Shown here piece after piece: positions 27,523 through 38,163 of a stretch of DNA of 64,000 nucleotides (positions within the stretch are counted from its first letter, which is position 1; every line of letters begins with the position of its first letter). The position numbers and the translations under genes were made by a program. The DNA is from an uncultured Eubacteriales bacterium. GTDB taxonomy: Bacteria > Bacillota > Clostridia > TANB77 > CAG-508. The notes below the pieces were generated by a model. That model made no database searches. It saw only the letters and a program-made list of their open reading frames with translations, and had not been told where the DNA came from. The DNA lies in contig CAOJUE010000001.1 of NCBI GenBank assembly GCA_948443845.1, forward strand, positions 1-64,000. The letters run 5' to 3'.

Positions 27523-28969
27523 TTATTTTACAATTCTTCTGGCTGTAACAAATCTTTCGGAATAATACGAATTCGTATTCAAATTATCCGTAACCACTCC
27601 CCTTTGTGGGTTAGCACTGTGAATGAAGTCCCCCGACCCCATATAAATTCCACAATGCCCGATTTTGGATTTTCCATCATTATAGAACAAAATCAAATCT
27701 CCAATTTGCAAATTTGCTCGCTCTACAACGTCCCCCAAAGATGTCTGGTCAGCCGCCACTTGCCCTAATGTAAACCCAAAATGCCCAAAAACATAACGCG
27801 TAAAGCCAGAACAATCAAAGCCTTTTTCTGGCGTACTGCAACCGAAGCACATAGGGATAACCTAGATATTGCTTGGCAAATGCGACGATATCACTTCCCG
27901 TAACGGTTGTAGCATTTTGCTCTACAACATTTTCATTTGTTTGAGGAACTGGCACATTGGCTCTTTGCTCTGTCGCACCTCTTGAGGTAACGTCTTTTTC
28001 TTTGACCAACGATTTGCTAATATAGCCTGAACCAATTCTTGAGGTAATTTTATAAAAATCGCCTTCTTCGCCTGTGATTGTTACAATATCGTCTTCGTCC
28101 AGTACATCAAGAATTTCCGCTTTTTTCGAAGCCCCTTTTCGAACTCTTGCAGTTTCTACAATGACAACTGCAGTTCGATTTGATGAAGTAGTTGGTTCTG
28201 CCGGTTTTTCTGGCTCAGCAGGTTTTTCCGGTTCTTTCGGTGGTTGGGCTGGTTGTTCTGGTACCGTATTGGTAGCAGGTGTTGTATTTTGTACAGGTTC
28301 TGGTTCTGGAACTACTGACTGAGTTGGCTCTGGTGTTGGTTCTGGCGTTGGCGTTACTGGATTTGAGACAGCTGTTAATTTTTGCCTTGTAACCCAACCA
28401 GATATTGTTTGGTTGGTTATTTTGTACCAATTTCCTAAATTTGCTTCAATCGTTACACTCGTTCCTTGCGGAATTTCGGTTTTAGCACTTGTCGATAAAT
28501 TTGGAATTAATCTGATTTTCGTGGCATTTGGCAAAGCAATTGTCTGACCAACTGTGATTTCTTGCTGTGTGACAGCTACTGGTTCATTTGGTACCGTATT
28601 TTGAGTAATTGCTGTTTGATTTTGCGCAGTTGTGTTTTGCGGTTTTGTTTCGTTTGCAACTGTGTTTTGAGTCGCCACGTTGGAGGGCGTTGCTGTTGTT
28701 TTCTTTTTGAAAAATTCTGCTTTGGCAAAACCAACTTTTTCTCCTACTTTTACTTTATACCATTCTCCATTTTCTTCCAAAATTTCTACTTCATCATCTT
28801 GGTAAACATTGGTAACAATATTCGCACTTGTCGACGCTGATTCGCGAATGCGCACAGCGGTTGCACTTACGGTGGCGGTTTCAGCAAGAGAAATATTGGT
28901 CATGGTTAAAATGATGAAAATAATGATACATGGTAAAATAATTTTTTTGATTTTTGACATCTTTGACAT
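27523..28969 (-). CDS. Secreted SH3-domain NlpC/P60 peptidoglycan hydrolase; needs a +1 shift at CGG
   Basis: The merged 481-aa protein has a signal peptide (residues 1-30), three bacterial SH3 domains (about 30-92, 145-200 and 265-325) separated by Thr/Gln/Pro-rich linkers, and a C-terminal NlpC/P60 cysteine peptidase. The catalytic cysteine in GFDCSGF and histidine in GHCGIYMG lie after the break at CTT-CGG-TTG. Skipping the C gives YPYVLGCSTPEKGFDCSG, so the enzyme domain exists only in the shifted frame. It cuts cell-wall stem peptides outside the cell. Confidence 0.9.
27841..27844 (-). other. +1 frameshift / quadruplet site CGGT in the NlpC/P60 gene
   Basis: Context CTT-CGG-TTG at codon 376, just before the catalytic cysteine; C-GGT joins the SH3 part to the peptidase part. 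Confidence 0.87.
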
Positions 28970-28994
28970 CCTTTCTGTTTTTTAGGATTTCTGA

Positions 28995-29022
28995 CGGGTA
29001 AGGTGGGTCAAGCCCCCCTACA
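28995..29022. repeat. REP-like palindrome, copy 2 (degenerate)
   Basis: GGGTAAGGTGGGTCAAGCCCCCCTAC, an imperfect relative of the palindrome at 16641, between aspS and the NlpC/P60 gene. Confidence 0.6.
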
Positions 29023-29024
29023 TT

Positions 29025-30785
29025 TTATTTGGGTAAATCCAATTTGATATGGACTTCTTCTAATTGTTTCGAAAATACTGTTGACGGTGCTCCCATCATG
29101 GCATCGCGTGCTTTTTTGTTTTTTGGAAATGCAATGACTTCACGAATCGAATCTTCTTTGGCAAGCAACATGACAATTCGGTCAATTCCCGCTGCTGCAC
29201 CAGCATGAGGTGGTGTTCCAAACTCAAATGCATGAAACAATGCTCCGAATTTTTCTTTTACGTTTTCTACGCTATATCCTGCTATTTCAAAGGCTTTAAT
29301 CATAATATTTTGGTCATGATTTCGAACAGCTCCTGAAGCCAGTTCATAGCCATTTGCAACTAAATCGTATTGATAAGCATAAATATCTAATGGATTTTTG
29401 GTTTGTAAACTTTCCATTCCGCCTTGTGGCATCGAAAATGGATTGTGATTAAAATCAATCGTTCCTTCGTCGGATAATTCATACATTGGAAAATCAACAA
29501 TAAAGCAGAATTTATAGACATCTTTCTCAAGCAAATCCAATTCTTTGCCCAATTTAATTCTTACATCTCCAGCAATTTTCGTGGCTTTTTCTTTTTCATC
29601 TGCAATGAAAAAGATAGCTGAATTTGGTTTTACGTTCATTTTTTCAAATATTTTGGATTTTCTATCCTCATCAATAAATTTACTAATTCCGCCATTTAAG
29701 GTTCCTTCTTGGTCAATTTTTACCCAAGCCAATCCTTTGGCATCTAATTCGGAAACTGCAAATTCTGACATCGCATCGAAAAATTTGCGCGGTTTTTCTT
29801 CGCAATTTGGTGCCACAATGGCTTTGACAGTTTTCTCAGCAAATGCTTTGAACTCGGTGCCTTCAAAAATATCAGTCAAATCGCAAATCACAAGTGGATT
29901 TCTCAAATCTGGCTTATCGGTTCCATATTTTTCCATAGCTTCTTCGTAAGGAATTCTAACAAATGGTCCTTCGTCAATTTTCCAATCGGAATTGGCTTTA
30001 AATACGTTTGGAATAACGGTTTCAATGGTTTTGAAAACATCTTCTTGGGTTGCAAAAGCCATTTCAAAGTCCCATTGGTAAAACTCGCCTGGAGAGCGGT
30101 CTGCACGTGGATCTTCGTCGCGGAAACATGGTGCGATTTGGTAATATTTATCAAAACCAGATACCATTAATAATTGTTTGAATTGTTGTGGCGCTTGCGG
30201 AAGCGCATAGAATTCGCCTGGATGAAGTCTACTTGGCACCAAAAAATCGCGCGCTCCTTCTGGCGAAGAATTGGCTAAAATAGGCGTTTGAATTTCAGTA
30301 AAGTCTAGTTTATCCATTTCATTTCGGAAATCTTTTAAGATTTTGGAACGCAATTTGATGTTCTGATGAATTTTTTGATTACGCAAATCCAAAAAACGAT
30401 ATTCTAGGCGCAAATCTTCACGAACATTTTGGTCTTCTACATTGACTTCAAAAGGAAGGCTAGCTTTGCATCGTCCCAAAATTTCCAAATCGGTTGCTAC
30501 CACTTCAATTTCACCAGTTGCGATTTTATCGTTTTTACTACTTCTTTGTGTTACTTTTCCAGCAACCGTTATGGTGCATTCTTTGTTTAGATTTTTGCAT
30601 TCTTCGGTAAGTCCTGCATTTTCATTGATGACAATTTGTGTGATTCCGTTTTCGTCACGCAAATCAAGAAACATCATTTTTCCCAAATTTCGAATTGTTT
30701 GTACAAATCCCGCCAAACGGACTTCTTCTCCGACATTTTTGATGGACAATTCGCCACAATTGTGGGTTCTATATTGATTTTTCAT
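29025..30785 (-). CDS. aspS: Aspartyl-tRNA synthetase
   Basis: Class II synthetase charging tRNA-Asp. The 586-aa protein has the N-terminal OB-fold anticodon-binding domain, the motif 2 region CFRDEDPRADRSPGEFYQ, the bacterial insertion domain (about residues 280-420) and motif 3 GAAAGIDRIVMLL. Length is normal for the bacterial type. No in-frame CGG codon. Confidence 0.97.
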   Translation of the reverse strand: MKNQYRTHNCGELSIKNVGEEVRLAGFVQTIRNLGKMMFLDLRDENGITQIVINENAGLTEECKNLNKECTITVAGKVTQRSSKNDKIATGEIEVVATDLEILGRCKASLPFEVNVEDQNVREDLRLEYRFLDLRNQKIHQNIKLRSKILKDFRNEMDKLDFTEIQTPILANSSPEGARDFLVPSRLHPGEFYALPQAPQQFKQLLMVSGFDKYYQIAPCFRDEDPRADRSPGEFYQWDFEMAFATQEDVFKTIETVIPNVFKANSDWKIDEGPFVRIPYEEAMEKYGTDKPDLRNPLVICDLTDIFEGTEFKAFAEKTVKAIVAPNCEEKPRKFFDAMSEFAVSELDAKGLAWVKIDQEGTLNGGISKFIDEDRKSKIFEKMNVKPNSAIFFIADEKEKATKIAGDVRIKLGKELDLLEKDVYKFCFIVDFPMYELSDEGTIDFNHNPFSMPQGGMESLQTKNPLDIYAYQYDLVANGYELASGAVRNHDQNIMIKAFEIAGYSVENVKEKFGALFHAFEFGTPPHAGAAAGIDRIVMLLAKEDSIREVIAFPKNKKARDAMMGAPSTVFSKQLEEVHIKLDLPK

Positions 30786-30925
30786 GTTTATTTCCTCCCA
30801 AAAACCATTTTGAAAAATGTCCTTTCAAAATGTTGGATTTATTATATAACATTATTTGGGATTTTTCAATTGTTTGGAGGAAATTTTTTTGAAAATTGAC
30901 ATTCTTATTTTTTAGCAAAAAAATA

Positions 30926-30948
30926 AGATAAGCAAAGAAAACTTATCT
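30926..30948 (-). terminator. Terminator upstream of aspS
   Basis: AGATAAG pairs with CTTATCT over 9 bases and is followed on the minus strand by TATTTTTTT. It ends the transcript that includes the 31063 gene. Confidence 0.7.
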
Positions 30949-31062
30949 CATTTCTAAGATTGATATTATTTTTTTATCTTTAATTCCATATTTTATCTGA
31001 TTTTTCCAAAATATGATGTTTTTTGGAGTTTGACAAATCGTTTAAAATATGCATTAAACATT

Positions 31063-31446
31063 TCAATTTTCTTCTGCCATTTTTCCCTGCAATTTTTTTA
31101 TCGTATCTTTATACGTCTGCAAAATATCCTCCAATTTTTCAATCTCATTTTTCGCATCTTCCATCTGTTGGTCATAGGCATCATTCAAATTTTCGAGTTC
31201 TTCGTCTGACAACTTGTATAAATATTCCAAACTATTTTCATCTGGTTCCATCGTTTCTTCCATTTGAATTGGCATTCTTACAGCTTTTGGAATCGTAATA
31301 CTCGGCACTTGGCTGACAACTTCTTCTCCAATGGCTGTATCGTTTGGCATAAAAATACTTTTGATCCATTTAAAAAAACGAATAAATGGATTCTCTTTTT
31401 CTGGAACAATTAAACTATTTTCTAGTTTTTTATTTTCTTCTTTCAT
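31063..31446 (-). CDS. Hypothetical 127-aa protein
   Basis: A charged protein with a basic amphipathic segment near residues 20-35 (PFIRFFKWIKSIFMP) and a long C-terminal coiled coil (LSDEELENLNDAYDQQMED, then KLEDILQTYKDTIKK). No signal peptide and no recognised domain. It follows the 416-aa gene by 8 bases and is probably co-expressed with it. Confidence 0.6.
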   Translation of the reverse strand: MKEENKKLENSLIVPEKENPFIRFFKWIKSIFMPNDTAIGEEVVSQVPSITIPKAVRMPIQMEETMEPDENSLEYLYKLSDEELENLNDAYDQQMEDAKNEIEKLEDILQTYKDTIKKLQGKMAEEN

Positions 31447-31454
31447 AAAATTTC

Positions 31455-32705
31455 CTACCTATCAAAACTTTCTTTTTCTTGATTTCCTTCGGATAGTCGT
31501 TTGTATCCTTTTAAAATTTTCGACATACTAGCAATTTTTTCTTTGATTTTTTCGATCATCTTTTGCAAGGTTTGAATAATCGCAAACTTATCTTGTATTT
31601 TTTCCATTTTCTCTAGTTTCATGACTTTATGTTCGTGAATCGCTCCACCAAGGATTTCTCGAATTTTGATGATAATTTCAATCATGCTTGCTATATCATG
31701 TCTTTGATTTTTGTTGGTTTGATTTGCAAAATAGGTAACAACGCCAACATCTCTGGTTACTTCAATTTGCTCTAAATCTTGAATAAACTTGATAAACTCA
31801 TTTTTATAGCCATTTTCATTTCCTGCTAAGACCTTGGTATCCAGCAAATCTAAGGCTTCTGATACGGGAAATGCTAGTCTATCTTCTCTGTGCATGATTA
31901 AACCAACAAACTTATCAATTAATTCTAGAATATCCCCTTCGTTTTCGCGAAAGTACTCCTCTGGTTCATTGTAGCGATTGTATTCACTGCAAATTTTGCA
32001 AAAATGTTCATCAAACCCTAGCGATTTCAAGAACTTTTTATCTTCCTCTTTTTCTTTTTTAATTCTTTCAATTTCTTTCGGCGAATTCGTTCGTTTAAAG
32101 GCATATACCAAACATGCTGTCATAACCTGATTTTGGTTAATATTTTCTAGATTCACTCTTTCAATAAACAGTCTAGCAAGCTCTGCTTTTAAAAGAGAAG
32201 TGGTATCAAAAAATACATCAATCGTAGACTTTTGGTAACGACAGACAATGGCTACTTTTTTAATTAATTCGCTTTCTTCCAACATGCTTTCAGCAAATAA
32301 AGTTTTATCAAATTTATCGACTTTGGGAATTACTTTTTGCTCATCATTTAATACTTCTTCAAATAATTCTTCATTGTTTTCTAGTTCGGAATATAAATTG
32401 TCCTCTAATTTATCAAGTTTGAATCGAATATATCTTTCTTTTAAAACATTAAATTTCACATGCTCGACAAATGCTTGCAATTCATGCTCAGGAAGCATTT
32501 TTTTTAGTTCATTATAGTAATATAAACCATCTGCAAGATTATCATTCAATCGTTTATAATCTTTTTTCCATTTTTCGTCTGTAACAATGCCTGGCACTAG
32601 TTTTTTCATTTTCAAAAGTTTACGCATTTCACGTTCGTCTTCATAATGTGAAAACTTATATTGCTTATATTTTTCTTTGATGACTTCTCGATCTAATTCG
32701 TTCAT
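31455..32705 (-). CDS. Hypothetical 416-aa protein
   Basis: The start is MNELDREVIKEKYK (ATG at 32705), behind a GGGGG ribosome-binding site. The protein is almost wholly helical and charged, with no membrane segment. It contains a CKICSEYNRYNEPEEYF segment that could be a partial metal site but has only one Cys pair. Unit with 31063-31446. Function unknown. Confidence 0.6.
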   Translation of the reverse strand: MNELDREVIKEKYKQYKFSHYEDEREMRKLLKMKKLVPGIVTDEKWKKDYKRLNDNLADGLYYYNELKKMLPEHELQAFVEHVKFNVLKERYIRFKLDKLEDNLYSELENNEELFEEVLNDEQKVIPKVDKFDKTLFAESMLEESELIKKVAIVCRYQKSTIDVFFDTTSLLKAELARLFIERVNLENINQNQVMTACLVYAFKRTNSPKEIERIKKEKEEDKKFLKSLGFDEHFCKICSEYNRYNEPEEYFRENEGDILELIDKFVGLIMHREDRLAFPVSEALDLLDTKVLAGNENGYKNEFIKFIQDLEQIEVTRDVGVVTYFANQTNKNQRHDIASMIEIIIKIREILGGAIHEHKVMKLEKMEKIQDKFAIIQTLQKMIEKIKEKIASMSKILKGYKRLSEGNQEKESFDR

Positions 32706-32804
32706 AATTCCCCCATTTACTTTGGTAAATTTTTCATTTTTATTATATCGAATTCGTGAAATAAAAGCAATATTTGTAATCAAAATGTAATATAAATATT
32801 CTAA

Positions 32805-32862
32805 AAAAGAGAGCATATTGATTATCTTTTTTAATCCAAAAATAATGTATATACTCTCTTTT
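32805..32862 (-). terminator. Terminator downstream of the prepilin-like gene
   Basis: AAAAGAGAG (32805-32813) pairs with CTCTCTTTT (32854-32862) over a long loop, with a T run on the minus strand. Confidence 0.55.
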
Positions 32863-32876
32863 CTAAATTTTTCTTT

Positions 32877-33395
32877 TTATTTTCCCACCAACTGACTTCC
32901 ACGCTCAATATCATATTGTCGATGATAAAACTTATCATCGATTTTCAAACTGCTCTTGGCTATAACATTTCTTGTCTTAAAATTAATCGCAACTGTCATA
33001 TCTTGATTTTTCAAGCCAAGTTTTTCTTCCAAATCTTTCGGAGAAAAATAATAATAATTATCAATGAGAGCGTCTAAATCACTATTCCATGAGGTTCCTT
33101 CTTGAATATTATACTTATTGGGGTCCTGAATAATTGAATTAAATCTCTGAAATCCCTCTGGATCTATACTTTGCGCATCCCTAAGTTTTAGAAAACCATA
33201 GGAACTCACATCATCTGTTTCCTCTGCTAGATTGTCGACTTTGGCTTGAATGACTTTCAACTTACTTATATAATTTTCAACCTTTGCCTCATTGTAAACA
33301 CGAATTCCAACTTGAATCGTCACAGAAGAAAGAATGAACAAGATTAATATCACAATAACCAAAGAAATCAACGTAATACCTTTATTTTTTTTCAT
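32877..33395 (-). CDS. Prepilin-like protein with type IV N-terminal motif
   Basis: The 172-aa protein begins MKKNKGITLISLVIVILILF, the class III signal in which a prepilin peptidase cuts after the glycine and a long hydrophobic helix follows. The rest is a soluble domain without cysteines. No other pilus gene is nearby. It may be a pseudopilin or surface subunit. It follows the cyclophilin gene by 16 bases. Confidence 0.7.
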   Translation of the reverse strand: MKKNKGITLISLVIVILILFILSSVTIQVGIRVYNEAKVENYISKLKVIQAKVDNLAEETDDVSSYGFLKLRDAQSIDPEGFQRFNSIIQDPNKYNIQEGTSWNSDLDALIDNYYYFSPKDLEEKLGLKNQDMTVAINFKTRNVIAKSSLKIDDKFYHRQYDIERGSQLVGK

Positions 33396-33411
33396 TTGAA
33401 TACTCCCTTCT

Positions 33412-34212
33412 TTAATAGGTTAAATATTGGCTATACAATTCATTGATATACCCTTGGATATCAAATGCTTTGTGCACTTCTGGTTTGGCATAATTTACAC
33501 CATATGTTTCCACATGAGCATTGGTTATTACTGGCTGACTAGCAAACTCTTGAATTTCGCCACTTTCATCAGACTTTCCTTCTTCTGTTTCTTCTGGCTT
33601 GATTTCGGCTTCGCGATAGATTTTCTCCAAAATTTCCATGCCTTCTGTTATTTTTCCAAATGCACAATAAACACCATTCAAATTCGCATTTTCCGTCATC
33701 ATCACAGAAAAACGATAACTGCCTGAATTATAACTTTCTTCTGTCAAACCATAAGACGAATAATCCGAGCGGTTTAAAGAAATCACACCTTTTTCATGGC
33801 GCAAAGTATTTTGTGGAAATTGATTGGCTACAAATTCTCCATTAATCTCATATTCGTAATCATTTTCCGAACCTGCTTCAACAGAATCATCTATCAAACT
33901 AATGGTTGGACCTTTGGCATCTTCTGCCGTATCTCTTGCCATATATAAACATACATCATCTTTTCCAAAAATCACTTTATTGTTATAAAATCCACTATTG
34001 ATTAACGCAATAAAATTTGCCACGGTATTTGGTGCATATTCTGGATAAAGTTCCATTTTTACGGTTCCATAATCTTGCACCTCAAATGTTGCCACAGGAT
34101 TGACAACCTTACTCGTCTGTGCAATCACACGATTGCATACAAGCCATCCAATTAGAATGATCAAAATAATTACAATTATCATTTGAATTGTCATTTTTAC
34201 TTTTTCTTTCAT
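33412..34212 (-). CDS. Membrane-anchored cyclophilin-type peptidyl-prolyl isomerase
   Basis: One N-terminal membrane helix (IIVIILIILIGWLVC, residues 12-27) anchors an extracytoplasmic cyclophilin domain. Family signs are MELYPEYAPNTVANFIALI, GFYNN and RHEKGVISLNR; GVYCAFGKITEGMEIL matches the conserved F-G-x-V-x-G-M-x-V block. It probably assists folding of secreted proteins. 266 aa. It starts 17 bases after radA. Confidence 0.85.
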   Translation of the reverse strand: MKEKVKMTIQMIIVIILIILIGWLVCNRVIAQTSKVVNPVATFEVQDYGTVKMELYPEYAPNTVANFIALINSGFYNNKVIFGKDDVCLYMARDTAEDAKGPTISLIDDSVEAGSENDYEYEINGEFVANQFPQNTLRHEKGVISLNRSDYSSYGLTEESYNSGSYRFSVMMTENANLNGVYCAFGKITEGMEILEKIYREAEIKPEETEEGKSDESGEIQEFASQPVITNAHVETYGVNYAKPEVHKAFDIQGYINELYSQYLTY

Positions 34213-34229
34213 TTTTCATTTCCTTTCTG

Positions 34230-35592
34230 TTATTTCAATTTTAAAAATTTCAAAGCATCCATTACATTCTTAATTCCTATTATATCGAATTTATAATTTT
34301 CTTTCAAGTGTTTTTTATTACTTTCTGGAATTAAAACAGTTTTATACCCAAGCTTTTCTACTTCTTTTACTCTTTTTTCTATCATATTAACACCTCTTAC
34401 TTCTCCTGTCAAGCCCACTTCGCCAATCATAGCAATATTTTCAGGGATACTAATATTTTTAAAACTTGAGGCAACTGCTAAAATAATTCCCAAATCCAAA
34501 GCAGGTTCATTCACCTTCAAACCGCCAACAATGTTCAAATACACATCTTGCGAGCCTAAATTCATTCCTGCTCTTTTTTCCAAAACAGCAATCAGCAAAA
34601 CCAAACGATTATAGTCAATTCCATTTGCCGTTCGTCTTGGTAATCCAAAAACCGTTGGCGTTGATAGCGCCTGCAACTCTAATAAAATTGGTCTTGTGCC
34701 TTCCAAACTTGCGACAATCGCAGAACCTGTCGTTCCTGCTTCTCTCTCCGAAATCAAAACTGAAGATGGGTCAGTAATTTCAAGCAATCCTTCACTTTGC
34801 ATCTCAAACATCCCAATTTCATTCGTCGAACCAAATCGATTTTTCACGCCACGCAAAATTCGATAGGAAAAATATCGTTCGCCTTCCAAATACAAAACCG
34901 TATCCACCATATGCTCCAAAACACGAGGACCTGCGATATTGCCATCTTTGGTAACATGTCCAATAATAATGGTCGTAATTTGCTTTTGTTTACACATTTT
35001 CATAATTCTTGCCGTAATTTCTCTTACTTGACTAACGCTTCCTGGTGCTGATGTAATTTCTTCAGAATACATCGTTTGGACCGAATCAATAATCACAAAA
35101 TCTGGGGCATGGCTTTCTAAAGCATTTTCGACATTATCAATATCGGTTTCAGATAAGAATAACAAATTTTCATTATTAATATTCAATCGATCTGCTCGAA
35201 GTTTAATTTGTTCTGCTGATTCTTCACCAGACACATACAAAATTTTTCCTTCAACTTTGACACTATCACAGATTTGCAAAATCAAAGTTGATTTTCCAAT
35301 TCCAGGTTCACCACCGCAAAAGCGTTAAAGAACCTTTGACAAATCCACCACCTAAAACTCTATCTAATTCTTTGACTCCAGTTTCAATTCGAATGCTTGT
35401 CTTTTTCTCCACGTCCTTTAATTTGACAACTTCATTTTTGGGCTTGTTTTTATCTTTTGCTGAACTATTTCCTACTATTTTTTCTTCCACAAATGTGTTC
35501 CACTGATTGCAAGCCGGACATTTTCCCAACCATTTTGAGGATTCATAACCACATTCGTTGCAGAAAAATACGGTTGTTTGTTTTTTTGGCAT
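34230..35592 (-). CDS. radA: RadA DNA-repair ATPase; needs a +1 shift at CGG
   Basis: RadA (Sms) is a RecA-like helicase that helps branch migration. The merged 453-aa protein has the N-terminal zinc finger (CNECGYESSKWLGKCPAC), the RecA-like ATPase core, the KNRFG motif (GVKNRFGSTNEIG) and the C-terminal Lon-like domain (IVGGLKVNEPALDLG). The zero frame stops two codons after TTG-CGG-TGG, right before the P-loop. Skipping the C gives LLGGEPGIGKSTLIL, a perfect Walker A region, so the ATPase needs the shift. Confidence 0.94.
35313..35316 (-). other. +1 frameshift / quadruplet site CGGT in radA
   Basis: Context TTG-CGG-TGG-TGA at codon 93; C-GGT yields LGGEPGIGKS, the Walker A region. Confidence 0.92.
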
Positions 35593-35613
35593 TGATTTTC
35601 CTTTCTCTTCGTA

Positions 35614-35721
35614 AAATTTACATAATTTTCACAATTTCTTCATGGAATTTTCATAATTTTGTGTATGGGGTGTATTTTGGGGATTTCGTAACAGGTTAGG
35701 GCGGGTCAAAACCGCGCTCCT
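35614..35721. repeat. Dispersed intergenic repeat with REP-like palindrome, copy 3
   Basis: The stretch AAATTTACATAATTTTCACA... with a GTGTATGGGGTG block and a terminal palindrome (35698-35721) resembles the stretch at 49792-49909 along its whole length. Both lie between two co-directional minus-strand genes. Confidence 0.65.
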
Positions 35722-35727
35722 ATGGTG

Positions 35728-37629
35728 TTATATCAATCCTTTCTTCTTTAATTTTTCTAGGACAATAATGTACATTGCGTGGCTCCAAGTTAGTCCAATT
35801 ATCCACGCTGGTTTCATAGCTTCATTATTGACTTGTTCACCTAAAAATCCATGTTCTGAACAGGATTTTGTGACAAATTCGAAATTTTCTAATGCTTTTT
35901 TGTTTTCGCCGATTTCTAAATTGTAACATGCCATCCATAAATTAGCAATCGGCCATGGATTATAGCCACCCATGTAGCCATCTTCTTCGTAGCGAATGTA
36001 GCCACCGGTATAAGTTCGCAAAGTCATGTTGATTCGCTCAATGGTATTTTCGATATTTTTCTCTTTAGGCGAAAACATCTCAAATGGCGTGATGGCACCT
36101 AGAATACTGATATCCATTTTCTTGTCATCACTATTTCTGACATAAGCTTTTTTGTTCTCATCATAAAAAGTTTGTAAACAGTATTCTTTTACATTTAGCA
36201 TTCCCTGTTCTAACGCTTTTATTTTTTGGTTCATGGCTTCTACTTTTAAGCGATTATTTTCAAAAACAGTTTTGACATTTTTGTAAATCTTAATCATGGC
36301 ATGATAACTTGAAAAAATGCTTGCCATGGAATATAGCGTAACCCCTTCGTATTCTTCCCACAAATCGTAACTTGGCAAGAAATTGCCTTTTTGATTAAGA
36401 ATATCATCAACATATTTTTGCAAATAAGCAATTGCATTTTCGCACATTTTTAGATTGTTTTTTAAAAATGTTTTATCTTTATACTTTTTAAAATGTTCGT
36501 AAATTCCAAACACAACACTGGCTGTTTCGTCGATTTGATAACCCCAACAAGGCGCTAACTTTCCATCTGTATAAAAACGCTGTTGCCATCTTCCACTTTT
36601 GCTTTGGGTCATTTTGCAGAAAATTTGGTAGAATTTTTCGACTTCTTCTTTCATGCCTAAAATATCCATCGCGCGCGTTACAAAAACAGCGTCTCTGGTC
36701 CAACAATAGGAATATCTTCCACATTTGGTTTTGTCTTCATCTACTTCCATTCCTGCAGAAATTCCACCAGTTTCGTGGTTGGTTAAAAGAGAAAAGAGCA
36801 AAATGCTTCTTTTATAAATTTTTTTGATTCTTTCATCAATCTCACTTTTTTCGATATTTAGTTTATCGTATTCTTTGACATATTTTTTCCAGTAATTGTC
36901 TAAATTTTCAAATTCCGTTCGGATATCAATTTTGCGAATACGGTTGATTTCGGTGTCTAAGTCATTGAGTAAACATTTTTCTTGGTTGTCGCTCACATAG
37001 ACATACAAATTAAGATTGACTTCTTCGCCTGGATGAATGGTCTGCAAATCATAGCTAATAGCTGAATCTGGCGACATACCGATATAATCTTTTCCGCCAA
37101 TGCTCCCTGTCATCATGTTGCTTGATACATTGTTGATTTGGTAGGACATTGGCTTTTCCTTAGAAAAAAGACATAGTGAATAATCGTGATTGTATTGGAT
37201 AAGACAATCGTTTTTAAAAAAACCGCAGGTGTCGTTGTTGATATTGGTTAAGACTTTGGAATAAATGAGTAAATGAATCGCCAAATCGCGGTTACTTTGG
37301 TTAATGAAGCGGTAATTTTTGACTAATATATTTTCCTTCATTGGGACAAAATCGGTTTGAATGACTTGCAAATTGAAATAGGTATTTAAAATTTCGGTTT
37401 GCAGAATATTGGTGTCTTTTATGTATTTTTGATTGTATAGGTTGTTGATGTCATTATGCAAATAAATCATGGCAGAATCATTGATTTTGACGCCAACGTC
37501 AAATTGTTCGATAAATTGTTTATAATCAACAGAGCCATAAAATAATCTTAATAGCTGACCTGTTTTACTAAAACTAGCGGTTACTTTTCCATTTCCTACG
37601 ATTCCATCATTAAAATATTTTTGTTTCAT
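35728..37629 (-). CDS. Glycoside hydrolase family 15-like protein
   Basis: The 633-aa protein has an N-terminal beta-sandwich (about 1-250) and a C-terminal alpha/alpha barrel like glucoamylase/glucodextranase enzymes. Family signs are RYSYCWTRDAVFVTRAMD, PSYDLWEEYEG with a catalytic-type glutamate, and the late GLTWSHAMYIIV. No signal peptide, so it is probably cytoplasmic and acts on glycogen- or trehalose-like sugars. Precise substrate unknown. Confidence 0.85.
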   Translation of the reverse strand: MKQKYFNDGIVGNGKVTASFSKTGQLLRLFYGSVDYKQFIEQFDVGVKINDSAMIYLHNDINNLYNQKYIKDTNILQTEILNTYFNLQVIQTDFVPMKENILVKNYRFINQSNRDLAIHLLIYSKVLTNINNDTCGFFKNDCLIQYNHDYSLCLFSKEKPMSYQINNVSSNMMTGSIGGKDYIGMSPDSAISYDLQTIHPGEEVNLNLYVYVSDNQEKCLLNDLDTEINRIRKIDIRTEFENLDNYWKKYVKEYDKLNIEKSEIDERIKKIYKRSILLFSLLTNHETGGISAGMEVDEDKTKCGRYSYCWTRDAVFVTRAMDILGMKEEVEKFYQIFCKMTQSKSGRWQQRFYTDGKLAPCWGYQIDETASVVFGIYEHFKKYKDKTFLKNNLKMCENAIAYLQKYVDDILNQKGNFLPSYDLWEEYEGVTLYSMASIFSSYHAMIKIYKNVKTVFENNRLKVEAMNQKIKALEQGMLNVKEYCLQTFYDENKKAYVRNSDDKKMDISILGAITPFEMFSPKEKNIENTIERINMTLRTYTGGYIRYEEDGYMGGYNPWPIANLWMACYNLEIGENKKALENFEFVTKSCSEHGFLGEQVNNEAMKPAWIIGLTWSHAMYIIVLEKLKKKGLI

Positions 37630-37692
37630 TTGTATTTCTCCTTGGATTCTATTTGGTTTTGTATATTTTGGATTATATAATAGATTAAAAAA

Positions 37693-37716
37693 AATAACAA
37701 GATGAAACTTGTTATT
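37693..37716 (-). terminator. Terminator of the glmU transcript
   Basis: AATAACAAG and CTTGTTATT form a 9-bp stem; T8 follows on the minus strand. Confidence 0.75.
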
Positions 37717-37735
37717 TTTTAAGTTTTATTTTGAT

Positions 37736-38150
37736 TCAAATAATATTTTTTATAGGCTTCAATTTTTTATAGTCAACATTACCAATCTTGAACAAAATTT
37801 GTTCTGTTTTTATACGATAAATGACATCTGTTTTAACAATACTATCTACACTTAACCCATTTTCTTCATCTGCCTCTAATAATTTATTAGCCTTGTATTT
37901 CAATTTTGCAATTTGCGACAATATTAACATTCCCAACTTTTCCATTTTCATAGTTATACTTATCCACAAAAACAATATCACCTACAGAATAACCATTATA
38001 ACATTCTGTTTTTTCCTTTAGCCAAAATTCTGGTCTTCCTTTATGGATTTCTTCTTCTGGATCAAATTCATCAAATGCTTCTGATACATCTTTTATTTTA
38101 CCAATTTTATAAGCACATTTTAAAAAGTCACTTACCGTTTCATCTGCCAT
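37736..38150 (-). pseudogene. Disrupted gene of a small conserved family (frameshift not at CGG)
   Basis: The first part reads MADETVSDFLKCAYKIGKIK... to VGDIVFVDKYNYENGKVG. The family-like end (KLKYKANKLLEADEENGL and IKTEQILFKIGNVD) is in the +1 frame. No CGG lies in the overlap (37887-37981). I recall that relatives have about 20 more residues between these parts, so an internal deletion with a frame change is likely. It is probably decayed and contrasts with the CGG sites. It lies 13 bases after glmU. Confidence 0.55.
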
Positions 38151-38163
38151 AAAATTACTCCTT

